Source: Thermoleophilia bacterium (GTDB lineage Bacteria > Actinomycetota > Thermoleophilia > Miltoncostaeales > Miltoncostaeaceae). From it: a stretch of 48,578 nt of DNA. The notes beneath the pieces are model-generated. The model was not told where the DNA came from, ran no database searches, and saw only the letters and a list, made by a program, of their open reading frames with translations. This document shows positions 24,655 to 33,553 of this stretch, in pieces. A program made the translations under genes and the position numbers. The stretch covers positions 1-48,578 of the forward strand of contig JADGPG010000104.1 of assembly GCA_017882545.1 (NCBI GenBank). Reading direction: 5' to 3'. Within the stretch, counting starts at the first letter, position 1. Each line of letters opens with the position of its first letter.

Positions 24655-25265
24655 GCGCCCGACGTCGCCCGCGACGGCAGGAACCGGCGCAGCCGCGCGC
24701 GCGCACGGTCGCGTCGCGATGGTGGCTCCCGTGCGGCCTCATCGAATGCCACCCGCATCAGCGATACCTGCCCGGCACTGCGGACCGGGGCAAAGCCCAG
24801 GTGCTCGAGAAAGTCGCGATCGAACATGGTGTGGTGGGCGTCGAATCGCTCGTCGTCGGGGATGTCGTCGGGGTAGTTGATCGCGAAGGCCTCGACGGCG
24901 GGCAGGCCGCGCGCCTGAAGGTCGGCGAGCGCCTCGAGGAACAGCCGCTCGCAGGTGCCGGCACGATCGGCCGCCGACAGGTAGACACAGGTGACAACAG
25001 CCGCATCCGCGGACGCTGGTCCGGCCGGCATGATGCGCGTCCGCGGGAACAGCGTCCGCGGCCCATATTGGATGACCCCTCGGAAGGCACCCTGCTCGGT
25101 GAGCATGCGTCCCCAAGGACCGAACCGCCCCTCGGCCCGGCGTGCCCACCGGCGCTTGGCCGCCGGGTGCGAGACCACGCCCGTGCGCTGCCAAAACACG
25201 CAGTCGCCGCAGCAGTCGGGAAGCTGCGTGGCGACGGCATCGGTTACTGCAAGAATCCGCGTCAC
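24651..25265 (-). CDS. GNAT-like acetyltransferase, probable
   Basis: 204 aa. An N-terminal Cys cluster (CCGDCVFWQ) is followed by a GNAT-type pattern: RFGPWGRMLTEQGAFRGVIQ, a strand-like VTCVYLSAADRAGTCERLFL and AFAINYPDDIPDDERFDAHH, then a late FLEHLGFAPVRSAGQVSLMR, where FL..LGF.PVR is typical of the acetyltransferase end. The C-terminal tail is basic. GTG start. It overlaps the TPM-like gene by 4 nt and probably belongs to the same unit. The acyl acceptor is unknown. Confidence 0.65.
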   Translation of the reverse strand: MTRILAVTDAVATQLPDCCGDCVFWQRTGVVSHPAAKRRWARRAEGRFGPWGRMLTEQGAFRGVIQYGPRTLFPRTRIMPAGPASADAAVVTCVYLSAADRAGTCERLFLEALADLQARGLPAVEAFAINYPDDIPDDERFDAHHTMFDRDFLEHLGFAPVRSAGQVSLMRVAFDEAAREPPSRRDRARARLRRFLPSRATSGA

Positions 25266-25334
25266 AGCGCGATCATGCCAGGTCCGGACACCACGTCGAG
25301 CCCACCGGTTGCCACCCGTTCAAGCAAACGCGAC

Positions 25335-25362
25335 GTGAGGCCCGCCATCCGGCGGGCCTCAC
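25335..25362 (-). terminator. Intrinsic-type terminator after the sdh operon
   Basis: GTGAGGCCCGCC-ATCC-GGCGGGCCTCAC, a perfect 12-bp stem with a 4-nt loop. In the direction of sdh transcription it is followed by a GTTTGCTTG stretch, the closest thing to a T tract here. It lies 52 nt past the sdhE stop. Confidence 0.75.
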
Positions 25363-25413
25363 GGGAAGCACACAGCTCCACGGACCGGGCGGGCCGCCCG
25401 TCGCGGAGGCGCA

Positions 25414-26298
25414 CTAGGCGCCGACGACCTCCAGCACCTGGTCCACCGGGACCATGTGGCGCTTGAAGTCCATCACGCTGTTGTCGAGGCCCAGTGCCAG
25501 GCCGAGCAGCTGCGGAAGATGCAGCACCGGCATGTTGTAGGTCTCGCCGTTGACCTTCTCGGCCTTGCGCTGGTACGCGTCCATCGCCAGGTGACACAGC
25601 GGGCACGGGGTCACCATGCAGTCCGCGCCGGCGTCACGGGCCTGCGAGAGCGCGACGTGCGACTCCTTGAGCGCGGTGGTCTCGCGGGCGAGCAGGATCG
25701 GGAAGCCGCAGCACTTGGACTTGGCCTCGTAGTCGGCGACCTCGCCGCCGAGTGCCACGATCAGGCGCTCCAGCGACTGGGGCTGGTCCGGATCCTCGAA
25801 GCCCATCACCGACGACGGACGGAGTAGCTGGCAGCCATAGTACGGCGCCACGCGCAGGCCGTTGAGCCCCTTGGGGCCCTGGCGCTCGAGGAGCGACAGG
25901 CCTTCTTCGGTGGCGATGTACCAGAGCAGGTGGGTGACCTCGCGCGTGCCCTCGTACGGACGGGCGCCGGCCTTGACGAGCTCCTCGTTGACGGCCTCGA
26001 GCAGCCGGGGGTCTTCCTTGACCAGCTTGTTTGCCCGACGCAGGTTCAGCGTGCAGACGTTGCAGATGGTCATGATGTCCACGCCCATCTCCTCCGCCTG
26101 GGAGAGGATGCGCACGTTGAGCGTCAGGTAGAGATTCGGCTTGGCCTCGGCGACGTCACCCGCACCGCAGCATGTGGCCGCGGGCATCGGCAGAAGATCG
26201 ATGTCAAGCAGTGGTGCAAGTGCCTTGGTGGTCGAGTTGAGCTCCTTGGAGCTGAACTCCGCCACGCATCCGGGGTAATACGCAAACTTGCGCGCCAC
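25414..26298 (-). CDS. sdhE: CCG-domain subunit of succinate dehydrogenase / heterodisulfide-reductase-like
   Basis: 294 aa with two CCG (Cys-rich) modules like HdrB and the E-type SQR subunit of Sulfolobus. Module one: YYPGCVAEFSSKEL, TCCGAGDVAE, CNVC. Module two: APYYGCQLLRPSSV, KCCGFPILL, CPLCHLAMD. These Cys sets bind unusual 4Fe-4S or noncubane clusters. There is no membrane helix, so attachment would be peripheral, perhaps by an amphipathic helix near LPQLLGLALGLDN. It starts with GTG directly after the sdhB stop. It probably replaces a cytochrome b anchor in passing electrons to quinone. The symbol follows the E-type naming and is not the flavinylation factor. Confidence 0.85.
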   Translation of the reverse strand: MARKFAYYPGCVAEFSSKELNSTTKALAPLLDIDLLPMPAATCCGAGDVAEAKPNLYLTLNVRILSQAEEMGVDIMTICNVCTLNLRRANKLVKEDPRLLEAVNEELVKAGARPYEGTREVTHLLWYIATEEGLSLLERQGPKGLNGLRVAPYYGCQLLRPSSVMGFEDPDQPQSLERLIVALGGEVADYEAKSKCCGFPILLARETTALKESHVALSQARDAGADCMVTPCPLCHLAMDAYQRKAEKVNGETYNMPVLHLPQLLGLALGLDNSVMDFKRHMVPVDQVLEVVGA

Positions 26299-27249
26299 CT
26301 AGATCGTCTCCTTCACGCTCTTCATGAGCTTCTTGACTTCGTCCAGCCTGCGGATCTTGTGGGGCAGCGGCGATGGCGCCTTGCCCTTCTGAATCATCTT
26401 CAGGGCGAACGGCAGGTCAAACGGCGCCTTGAGCGGTTGGGTCAGCGGGACCAGCAGCGTCTCGTTGAGTTTGCCGCCGGTGCGCAGGGACACCAGGAAC
26501 GCCTTGGCGTGACGGCCGCCGGCGTCACGCATGCCGAGACCCTCCTGGAAGGCGATGCCGCCGAGCTTCTCGATCGCATCGCGGGGATCGACACCCTTCG
26601 GGCAGCGCTCGTTGCAGTACATGCAACGGGTGCAGTCCCAGATGCCGTGCTCACCGGAGTAGAGCTTGGCGCGCTGGCTGCGCTGACCGTCGCGCTCGTC
26701 AGCGGCGAAGCGGAAGCCCCAGGCGAACGCCGCCGGGCCCACGAACTCGGCATCGGCAGCCAGCGAGTTGCACTCCGAGTAGCAGGCGGCGCACAGGATG
26801 CACTTGCTCTCGTTGTAGATCTTCTGCATCGCTTCCTTGGAGACGATGCGCTCCTTCTCCGGCGGGTCCGAGTCCGGAATCAGGTACGGCTTGACCGACT
26901 TGAACTTGGTCCAGAACGGCTCCATGTCGACGACGAGGTCCTTGATCGGCTTGAAGTTGCCGATCGGGTCGACGCGCACGGCCTGGTCGCCGTTCTGCGC
27001 TTTGAGGTCCTCGACCTGCGTCATGCATGCCAACACCGTCTTGCCGTCGGCCTTGCAGGCGCACGACCCGCAGATCGCCGAGCGGCATGAGTACCGGACC
27101 GCCAGGGTGCCGTCCTGCTCATTCTGAAGACGCAGGATCGCGTCGAGCAGGGTCATGTCTTCACCGTGCTCCAGCTCGTACTTCTGGCGGTACGCCTCGT
27201 CGCTGGTGTCCGGCTGATAGCGGAAGACATCAAACGTGGTCTGGGGCAC
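26299..27249 (-). CDS. sdhB: Succinate dehydrogenase iron-sulfur subunit
   Basis: 316 aa, longer than the common ~240 aa subunit. The 2Fe-2S ligands are in SCRSAICGSCACKADGKTVL and ACMTQ. The C-terminal domain carries CILCAACYSEC and CTRCMYCNERCPKGVDP for two further clusters. The last ~80 residues are basic and extended, perhaps for docking the CCG subunit. GTG start; its G is shared with the TAG stop of sdhA (1-nt overlap), and a GAGGAG lies upstream. It receives electrons from SdhA FAD. Confidence 0.93.
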   Translation of the reverse strand: MPQTTFDVFRYQPDTSDEAYRQKYELEHGEDMTLLDAILRLQNEQDGTLAVRYSCRSAICGSCACKADGKTVLACMTQVEDLKAQNGDQAVRVDPIGNFKPIKDLVVDMEPFWTKFKSVKPYLIPDSDPPEKERIVSKEAMQKIYNESKCILCAACYSECNSLAADAEFVGPAAFAWGFRFAADERDGQRSQRAKLYSGEHGIWDCTRCMYCNERCPKGVDPRDAIEKLGGIAFQEGLGMRDAGGRHAKAFLVSLRTGGKLNETLLVPLTQPLKAPFDLPFALKMIQKGKAPSPLPHKIRRLDEVKKLMKSVKETI

Positions 27250-28940
27250 TAGTAGCTCCTCACCTGCGGCTCGAACTTCGTGAAGGTGACCTCGCTGTAG
27301 TCGAGACGCACGCTGTCGTCGTCGAGGTAGGCGAGCGTGTGCTTGAGCCAGTTCTCATCATCGCGCTCGGTGAAGTCGGTGCGCGAGTGGGCGCCCCGGC
27401 TCTCGGTGCGGGCGATCGCGCCGACCACCATCGTGTCAGCGAGATCGAGCAGAAAGCCGGTCTCGATGACATGGATGAGCGACTGGTTGAAGGTCTTGCC
27501 CTTGTCGTCGACCACGACGCCCTTGAACTGCTCGCGCAGGCGGTCGATCGTGACCTTGGCCTCTTCGAGCTCGGGTCCGGTCCGGAAGACGCCGACCTTC
27601 TCCTGCATGGTGTCGGCGAGCTCATCGCGGATGACCCACTGCTTCGGGCCGTCCGGGCGATCGAGCAGTTCGCGCAATTTGGCCTCGTACTCGATCGCGT
27701 CCTGCGGGCTTGCCTGGATGCCGCGCCCGTTGAAGTCCTGGGCGAAGCCGGCCGCGGCGGAGCCGGTGCGGGCACCGAAGACGACGGCCTCCAGCAGCGA
27801 GTTGCCGCCGAGTCGGTTCGCGCCGTGAACAGAGACGCAGGCGCATTCGCCAGCAGCGAACAGGCCCGGCATGTGCGGGGCAGCGCCCCAGGAGTCCACG
27901 TGCACGCCACCCATGTGGTAATGCGCGCCGGGACGGATCGGGATGGGCGCATCGATCGGGTCCACGCCGGCGAAGGCCATCGCCAGTTCGCGGATCTGCG
28001 GGAGGCGCTCCATGATCTTGTCGCGGCCGAGGTGGCGGAGGTCCAGCAGGACCGATCCGTCGACTCCACGGCCTTCCATGATCTCGGTGGCCTCGGCACG
28101 CGACACGACGTCACGCGAGGCGAGCTCGAGCTTGTTCGGAGCGTACTTGCTCATGAACCGCTCGCCATCCTTGTTGAGCAGAATGCCACCTTCACCGCGG
28201 GCACCCTCGGTCACCAGCACACCGCTCGGGTTGAGCGTCGTCGGGTGGAACTGCATGAACTCCATGTCCTTGAGCGGGACGCCGGCACGGAGCGCGAGGC
28301 TCATGCCGTCACCCGTGGAGCTGTGCGAGTTCGTGGACGGGGCGTATACCCGACCCGCGCCGCCGGTGGCGAGCACCACCGCCTTGGCGCCGATGGTCTC
28401 CACCGTGCCGTGGACCATGTCGTACGCGATGACCCCGGCGCACCCGCCGTGGTCGTCGGTGATCAGCTCGGTGACGAAGTACTCCTCGTAACACGGGATG
28501 TCGTACTTCACGCACACGGTGTAGAGCGTGTGCAGAATCACCAGGCCGGTGAGGTCGGCCGCGTAACAGGTCCGGGGGAACCCGGCGCCGCCGAATGGAC
28601 GCTGGGCGATCTTGCCCGTCGTCTCGTGGCGCGAGAAGACCGCACCCCAGTGCTCGAGCTGGATGATCTCGCCCGGAGCATCCCCGCAGAGAATCTCGAT
28701 CGCGTCCTGGTCGCCCAGGTAGTCCGAGCCCTTCACGGTGTCGAAGGTGTGGTTGTCGGTCGAGTCGTCGGTCGCGTTGCCGAGCGCGGCGTTGATGCCG
28801 CCCTGAGCGGCCCCGGAGTGGCTCCGGACCGGGTGAACCTTCGTCACTAGCGCGACATCGACTCCGGCCTCGTGCGCGGCAATCGCGGCGCGCATTCCTG
28901 CAAGGCCGGCACCGACGACGACAACGTCATGGGTGTGCAA
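27249..28940 (-). CDS. sdhA: Succinate dehydrogenase / fumarate reductase flavoprotein subunit
   Basis: 563 aa. FAD-binding start [20 protein letters not shown], the flavinylation-type motif [17 protein letters not shown] (His that binds FAD covalently in SdhA), catalytic-region [31 protein letters not shown], and the C-terminal [10 protein letters not shown] and [20 protein letters not shown]. It starts with TTG at 28940 ([11 protein letters not shown] follows); no other start sits closer to the fold. First gene of sdhA-sdhB-sdhE, divergent from icd-mdh. The direction of catalysis (oxidation or reduction) cannot be set from sequence. Confidence 0.95.
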   Translation of the reverse strand: MHTHDVVVVGAGLAGMRAAIAAHEAGVDVALVTKVHPVRSHSGAAQGGINAALGNATDDSTDNHTFDTVKGSDYLGDQDAIEILCGDAPGEIIQLEHWGAVFSRHETTGKIAQRPFGGAGFPRTCYAADLTGLVILHTLYTVCVKYDIPCYEEYFVTELITDDHGGCAGVIAYDMVHGTVETIGAKAVVLATGGAGRVYAPSTNSHSSTGDGMSLALRAGVPLKDMEFMQFHPTTLNPSGVLVTEGARGEGGILLNKDGERFMSKYAPNKLELASRDVVSRAEATEIMEGRGVDGSVLLDLRHLGRDKIMERLPQIRELAMAFAGVDPIDAPIPIRPGAHYHMGGVHVDSWGAAPHMPGLFAAGECACVSVHGANRLGGNSLLEAVVFGARTGSAAAGFAQDFNGRGIQASPQDAIEYEAKLRELLDRPDGPKQWVIRDELADTMQEKVGVFRTGPELEEAKVTIDRLREQFKGVVVDDKGKTFNQSLIHVIETGFLLDLADTMVVGAIARTESRGAHSRTDFTERDDENWLKHTLAYLDDDSVRLDYSEVTFTKFEPQVRSY

Positions 28941-29253
28941 ACTTCCGCCCCCCCTCGGGTGCTCTCGTGGTGGACAGCGTGATCGTGATTCCGACCGTGG
29001 AATCTACCGGAATCGCGGCGATGTTCACTTGTGACATCCGACCTTCCCCATCGGCCGAACTTCCCAGCCTCGACAGACGGAATTCGGGGAAGTACCACGC
29101 ATGCGACCCGGTGCCCACCAAACCCGCCTCCGTGCTCGGAACACAAGCGTATACTCCCGCTGTTTTGCGCGGCGATTCCGGCCCCTGCGGAAGCTCGGCA
29201 GTAGGGTTGGACCGATCGCCCCCCACAAACCGCCACACAAGGAGCAGGTTTCA
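28941..29253. other. Divergent promoter region between sdhA and icd
   Basis: About 310 nt with no gene. It contains the palindrome GATTCC-N6-GGAATC (28987-29004), a TATACT that could be the icd -10 (29150-29155), and TCAC-TT-GTGA around 29027-29036. The icd Shine-Dalgarno AAGGAG is at 29239-29244. Shared control of the two TCA units is plausible. Confidence 0.5.
28987..29004. promoter_or_regulatory. Palindrome GATTCC-N6-GGAATC upstream of sdhA
   Basis: Perfect 6-bp arms with the 6-nt spacer GACCGT, 47 nt upstream of the sdhA start. A further GGAATC copy lies a few bases on. It could be a repressor or activator site for the sdh and/or icd promoter. Confidence 0.4.
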
Positions 29254-30348
29254 GTGGCATACCGCGTCACGTTCATTCCCGGCGACGGTACGGGTCCGGA
29301 AATCGCCGACGCCACCAAGCGTGTCTTGGATGCGACCGGCGTCGATTTCGACTGGGACGTGCAGGAAGCTGGCGTCGACATCATGGCGGAGGCTGGAACT
29401 CCCCTTCCCCAGGCCACCATCGATTCGATCCTCACCAACAAGATCGGTATCAAGGGTCCGATCACCACGCCCGTCGGAACCGGGTTCCGGAGCGTCAACG
29501 TGGCGCTTCGCAAGATCTGCGACCTGTATGCCTGCGTACGCCCCTGCAAGTACTACGAGGGCGTCCGCACCAGGTACAGGGACGTGGACCTGGTTCTCAT
29601 CCGCGAGAACACCGAGGACCTGTACGCCGGCATCGAGTTCGAGGCCGACACGCCGGACAACCTCAAGCTGCTCGAGTTCCTGAAGGAGGCCAACCCCGAC
29701 GCCCACTTCGGCGCGCACACGGGCATCTCGATCAAGCCGATCTCCGTCGAGGCCACCGAGCGCATCGTCCGCTACGCCTTCGAATACGCCCGGGACAACG
29801 GCCGCACGCAGGTCACGGCCGTCCACAAGGCCAACATCATGAAGTTCACCGATGGCCTGTTCCTCGCGACCGCAACCGAGGTCGCCAAGGACTATCCGGA
29901 CATCGCGTTTGAAGAGCGCATCGTGGACAACATGTGCATGCAGCTCGTCCAGAAGCCTGAGCTCTACGACGTCATCGTGCTGCCGAACCTGTACGGCGAC
30001 GTCCTCAGCGATCTCTGCGCCGGCCTCGTCGGCGGCCTCGGTGTCGCACCCGGTGCCAACATCGGCACCAACGCCGCGCTGTTCGAGCCGACCCACGGAT
30101 CAGCTCCGAAGTACGCCGGCCTGAACAAGGTCAACCCGATGGCGATGATGCTCTCCGGGGTCATGATGCTGAAGTACCTCAAGGAGGACGAGGCAGCTGC
30201 CCTGATGGAGTCGTCGATCGCCGACATCATCCGCGAAGGAAAGTCTGTGACCTACGATATGAAGCCGGACCGTAATGATCCGACCGCGATTGGCACCGCC
30301 GAGGTAGCCACCGCCATCATCGAGCGCATGAAAGAGAAGGGCGCTTGA
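29254..30348 (+). CDS. icd: Isocitrate dehydrogenase
   Basis: 364 aa member of the isocitrate/isopropylmalate dehydrogenase family; converts isocitrate to 2-oxoglutarate. The opening is [31 protein letters not shown], the metal/substrate segment [20 protein letters not shown] and the coenzyme loop [15 protein letters not shown] are present. The Lys-Tyr in APKYAG is the pair that holds the NADP 2'-phosphate in E. coli Icd, suggesting NADP use, though the overall length is closer to the short NAD type. GTG start at 29254 with AAGGAG 9 nt upstream. Its stop shares one base with the mdh start. Confidence 0.92.
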   Translation: MAYRVTFIPGDGTGPEIADATKRVLDATGVDFDWDVQEAGVDIMAEAGTPLPQATIDSILTNKIGIKGPITTPVGTGFRSVNVALRKICDLYACVRPCKYYEGVRTRYRDVDLVLIRENTEDLYAGIEFEADTPDNLKLLEFLKEANPDAHFGAHTGISIKPISVEATERIVRYAFEYARDNGRTQVTAVHKANIMKFTDGLFLATATEVAKDYPDIAFEERIVDNMCMQLVQKPELYDVIVLPNLYGDVLSDLCAGLVGGLGVAPGANIGTNAALFEPTHGSAPKYAGLNKVNPMAMMLSGVMMLKYLKEDEAAALMESSIADIIREGKSVTYDMKPDRNDPTAIGTAEVATAIIERMKEKGA

Positions 30349-31328
30349 TGGCGGTCCTCAAAGTTGCCGTCACCGGCGCAGCCGGCCAGATCGGATATTC
30401 GCTGCTGCCGCGCATCGCCGCCGGCGAAATGTTCGGCAAGGATCAAGAACTGGATCTGCGCCTGTTGGAGATCCCCGTCGAGGCCGTGCAGAAAGCCCTC
30501 AAGGGCGTTGTCATGGAGCTCGACGACTGTGCGTTCCCGCTGCTGACCAGCGTCACCGCGACCGACGACCCGCGGGTCGCATTCGCTGACGCGGACTGGG
30601 TCCTGCTCGTCGGCTCCAAGCCGCGGGGACCGGGCATGGAGCGTGCCGACCTGCTCAAGGACAACGGCCGCATCTTCATCGCCCAGGGCGACGCCCTCGA
30701 CGAGGTGGCCTCCGCCGGGGTGACCGCCGTCGTGGTCGGAAACCCCTGTAACACCAACGCGATGATCGCCGCCAGCCGCTTCAAGCGGATCGCGCCGACG
30801 AGCATCACGGCGATGACCCGCCTGGACCAGAACCGGGCCTCGACCCAGCTGGCCCAGAAGGCCGGCGTGCAGGTCACCGAGGTCGAGAACATCATCATTT
30901 ACGGGAACCACTCCCCGACGATGTTCGCCGACTTCTTCCACGCGACGATCGGCGGCACGCCTGCGACCGACGTGATCACGGACCACGCCTGGCTGCAGGA
31001 AGACTTCCTTCCGAAGGTCGGTAAGCGCGGCGCCGAGATCATCGCGGCGCGCGGTCTGTCGAGTGCGGCCTCTGCTGCCAACGCCTTAACCGACCACGTC
31101 AAGTCGCTCTACACCCCGAGCGACAAGGTGCACTCGATCGCCTGCCAGTCCGACGGCTCCTACGGTTTTGCCGACGGCGTCTGGGCATCCGTGCCGGTAC
31201 GCACCGTCGCCAGCGGCAAGTACGAAATCGTCACGGGCGTCGCCCACGACGAGTTCGCACAGGCCAAGATCAACGCCTCGAACGACGAGCTCGTCGGCGA
31301 GCGCGAGACGGTCGCCGAACTGCTCTAG
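30348..31328 (+). CDS. mdh: Malate dehydrogenase
   Basis: 326 aa, the cytosolic/actinobacterial MDH type. NAD-binding [31 protein letters not shown], the substrate-binding arginine in TRLDQNRA and the catalytic His in [13 protein letters not shown] are visible. ATG 30348 overlaps the icd stop (TGATG) and GAAGGG precedes it. It interconverts malate and oxaloacetate, following SDH and fumarase in the cycle; no fumarase is in the window. The operon ends at the 31337-31378 hairpin. Confidence 0.96.
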   Translation: MAVLKVAVTGAAGQIGYSLLPRIAAGEMFGKDQELDLRLLEIPVEAVQKALKGVVMELDDCAFPLLTSVTATDDPRVAFADADWVLLVGSKPRGPGMERADLLKDNGRIFIAQGDALDEVASAGVTAVVVGNPCNTNAMIAASRFKRIAPTSITAMTRLDQNRASTQLAQKAGVQVTEVENIIIYGNHSPTMFADFFHATIGGTPATDVITDHAWLQEDFLPKVGKRGAEIIAARGLSSAASAANALTDHVKSLYTPSDKVHSIACQSDGSYGFADGVWASVPVRTVASGKYEIVTGVAHDEFAQAKINASNDELVGERETVAELL

Positions 31329-31336
31329 CGGTACCC

Positions 31337-31378
31337 GCACCGTCCGGGACGCGCCCACATGGCTGTCCCGGACGGTGC
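31337..31378. terminator. Bidirectional hairpin between mdh and the thioesterase gene
   Basis: GCACCGTCCGGGAC (31337-31350) is the exact reverse complement of GTCCCGGACGGTGC (31365-31378), a 14-bp stem with a 14-nt loop, placed between two convergent stops. No T tract, as usual at this G+C. Confidence 0.75.
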
Positions 31379-31384
31379 CGACGG

Positions 31385-31747
31385 CTACGGTTGCGGCACC
31401 GTGACCGGACGCCCGTCCCGGCCAACGGCGACCAGTGTGAAATGGCCGACGACGCACAACTCACGTGTGCCGTCCTCGATCCGCTCACGCCAGACGTCGA
31501 GCTTGACGCGCATCGAGGTGCGTCCGACGCTCTCGACCACGGCCTCGATCTCAACCAGGTCGCCCTTGACGATCGGCGTGCGAAAGCTGATTTCCTCCAT
31601 CGCCGCGGTCACGACCGTACCGCGTGCCTGGCGCATCGCCGCATAGGCCGCACAGCGGTCCATCCAGCCGACGAGGGTGCCGGCGAACAGGCTGCCCTGC
31701 GAGTTCGTGTCCTGCGGGAACACGGACTGTAATGAGCTTGCGCGCAT
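31385..31747 (-). CDS. Acyl-CoA thioesterase, hotdog fold
   Basis: 120 aa, single hotdog domain of the YciA/BFIT type. The helix motif NSQGSLFAGTLVGWMDRCAA and the following strand AMEEISFRTPIVKGDLVEIE match the family; SMRVKLDVWRERI and HFTLVAVGRDGRP complete the fold. It hydrolyses acyl-CoA to free acid and CoA in the cytoplasm. It lies upstream of cydC with its own start, so it is probably not part of the cyd operon. Confidence 0.88.
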   Translation of the reverse strand: MRASSLQSVFPQDTNSQGSLFAGTLVGWMDRCAAYAAMRQARGTVVTAAMEEISFRTPIVKGDLVEIEAVVESVGRTSMRVKLDVWRERIEDGTRELCVVGHFTLVAVGRDGRPVTVPQP

Positions 31748-31810
31748 CTGCTCGGGACCTCCATCTGCGGGTCGGGACTGCAGACTAACCGCTGACCCGT
31801 CGGGGCGGAC

Positions 31811-33553
31811 TCAGGCGGCGACGGCCGTGGCGCGCACGGTGTCGGCGTACCACCCGCCCGACACGACGAGCTCGGCGTGGGTGCCCCGCTCGCGGACATG
31901 TCCGTCGACGATCACCACGATCTCGTCGAAGCGCTCCATCCCGGCCAGCCGGTGGGTCACGATGCACAGGCCCGTGCGGTCGGTCACCGAAGCGCCGTGC
32001 GCATCGTCGAGGAAGGCGGCCTCCGAGGCGGCGTCAAGATGCGAGGTCGGCTCGTCGAGCACCAGCAGGCCGCCGGGCGCCAGCAGGCCGCGCGCCAGCG
32101 TCACGCGCTGCCGCTGCCCGCCGGACAACAGCCCGCCATCCTGTCCGACATGCGTCTCCAGACCGTCGGGAAGGCCGTCGACCCACTCGCCGAGCCCCGC
32201 CCGGGACAGCACATCCAACAGCTCGTCATCGCTCGCGTCCGGGCGGGCGATGCGCAGATTGCCCGCGATCGAGGTCGGGAAGAGGTAGGCGTCCTGGGGG
32301 ACGAGCGTCACCGCACGCCGCACATCAAACTGCCGAAGCCGATCGAGCGGGATCCCGTCGAGCAGCGCCGCACCCGCTTCGATGGCGCGCAGGCGCGCAA
32401 GCACCTCGCACAGTGTGGTCTTGCCCGAGCCGCTGGGCCCGACGATGGCCACCGCCCGCCCCCAGCAGAGATCGAGGTCGATTCCCGACAGCACCGGCTC
32501 CTGTTCGGGTGCGAACCGGACCTGGGCTCCGCGCAGCGACAGCGACCTTCCGGGCCCCGGGACCTCAGGGACGTCGGGGTCGGTGATCGGAATCGGACGA
32601 TCGACACATTCCTCGAGCCGGAGCGCCGCCTGCCCGCAGGCGGCCAGATTCTGCGCGGCAACCGGCAGCGGCACGAGTACCTCGAAGACCGCAAGCGCCA
32701 TGAGCACCAAGGCGGCGAGCAGCACCCCGGACATGCGTCCATCACGGACCGCCGGCACCGCCACGATCAGCACGGCGAGCGCCGCCACCTGCGCGCCGAG
32801 GCCGCTCAGGCCCGCAGCCACCCCGCTGGCGTAGGCGTCCCGGCGCCCGAGCCGCATCACCGTGTCATTCGCGCGCTCAACCGCGCCGAGATGAGCGTCG
32901 CGGACACCCCACGCCACGATGTCGGGCGCGCCCTCGAGCACGTCGACCACCCGTGCGGCGAGGTCCGCCCGGGCGCGGGCTTGGCGGCGGCCGGCCGCGC
33001 GCGCGACCGCACCCGTGGCCACGGGGACCAGAACCGCGAAGGCGATCAGAACAACGGCCAGGACGACGCCGGCGGCGGGCAGCATGACTCCGGCGGCGAC
33101 GCCGGCCATGCAGATGACCACCACCGCGGCGATCGGCGGCAACAGCCCCCGCAGAAAGAGCTCCTGCAGCTGATCGACATCGGAGGTGAACCGGCTCATC
33201 AGATCGGCGGCCCGGAGCCGCGGCAACCCCGCCGGTACGAGCGGGATGAGGCGCGCCACGAAGCTGCTGCGCAGACGGGCAAGCGCTCCGAGCGCGAGCT
33301 CGTGGGTGGTCAGGCGCTCCAGATAGCGCATGATCGCGCGGCCGACCGAGAATGCCCGCACCAGCACCATCGCGACGCCCAACGCGAGGATTGGGGGCTG
33401 CTGGGCGGCGCGACTGATCAGATAGCCCGAGGTCCCCAGCAGTGCCGCCCCGAGTACGACCGTACCGATTGTCGTCGCCAGGGCGGCAATCGGTAGCCAG
33501 ACGCCGATGCGGGCCTGCCTGACGGCGGCGATCAGCGCCCGTGTCGCGGTCAT
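31811..33553 (-). CDS. cydC: Cytochrome bd assembly ABC exporter subunit CydC
   Basis: 580 aa half-transporter: six membrane helices in the first ~310 residues (including IAALATTIGTVVLGAALLGT), then an ATPase with Walker A IVGPSGSGKTTLCEVLARL, signature LLSGGQRQRVTLARG, Walker B LLVLDEPTSHLD and H-loop VTHRL. With CydD it exports cysteine/glutathione needed for bd oxidase maturation. ATG start overlapping the cydD stop by 4 nt (ATGA). Last gene of cydABDC. Confidence 0.92.
   Translation of the reverse strand: MTATRALIAAVRQARIGVWLPIAALATTIGTVVLGAALLGTSGYLISRAAQQPPILALGVAMVLVRAFSVGRAIMRYLERLTTHELALGALARLRSSFVARLIPLVPAGLPRLRAADLMSRFTSDVDQLQELFLRGLLPPIAAVVVICMAGVAAGVMLPAAGVVLAVVLIAFAVLVPVATGAVARAAGRRQARARADLAARVVDVLEGAPDIVAWGVRDAHLGAVERANDTVMRLGRRDAYASGVAAGLSGLGAQVAALAVLIVAVPAVRDGRMSGVLLAALVLMALAVFEVLVPLPVAAQNLAACGQAALRLEECVDRPIPITDPDVPEVPGPGRSLSLRGAQVRFAPEQEPVLSGIDLDLCWGRAVAIVGPSGSGKTTLCEVLARLRAIEAGAALLDGIPLDRLRQFDVRRAVTLVPQDAYLFPTSIAGNLRIARPDASDDELLDVLSRAGLGEWVDGLPDGLETHVGQDGGLLSGGQRQRVTLARGLLAPGGLLVLDEPTSHLDAASEAAFLDDAHGASVTDRTGLCIVTHRLAGMERFDEIVVIVDGHVRERGTHAELVVSGGWYADTVRATAVAA

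Noticed and set aside
29023-29040. Possible CRP/FNR-type site (TCAC-TT-GTGA)
   Set aside because: Half-sites are inverted relative to TGTGA-N6-TCACA and the arms are only 4 bp; listed as context, not as a site.
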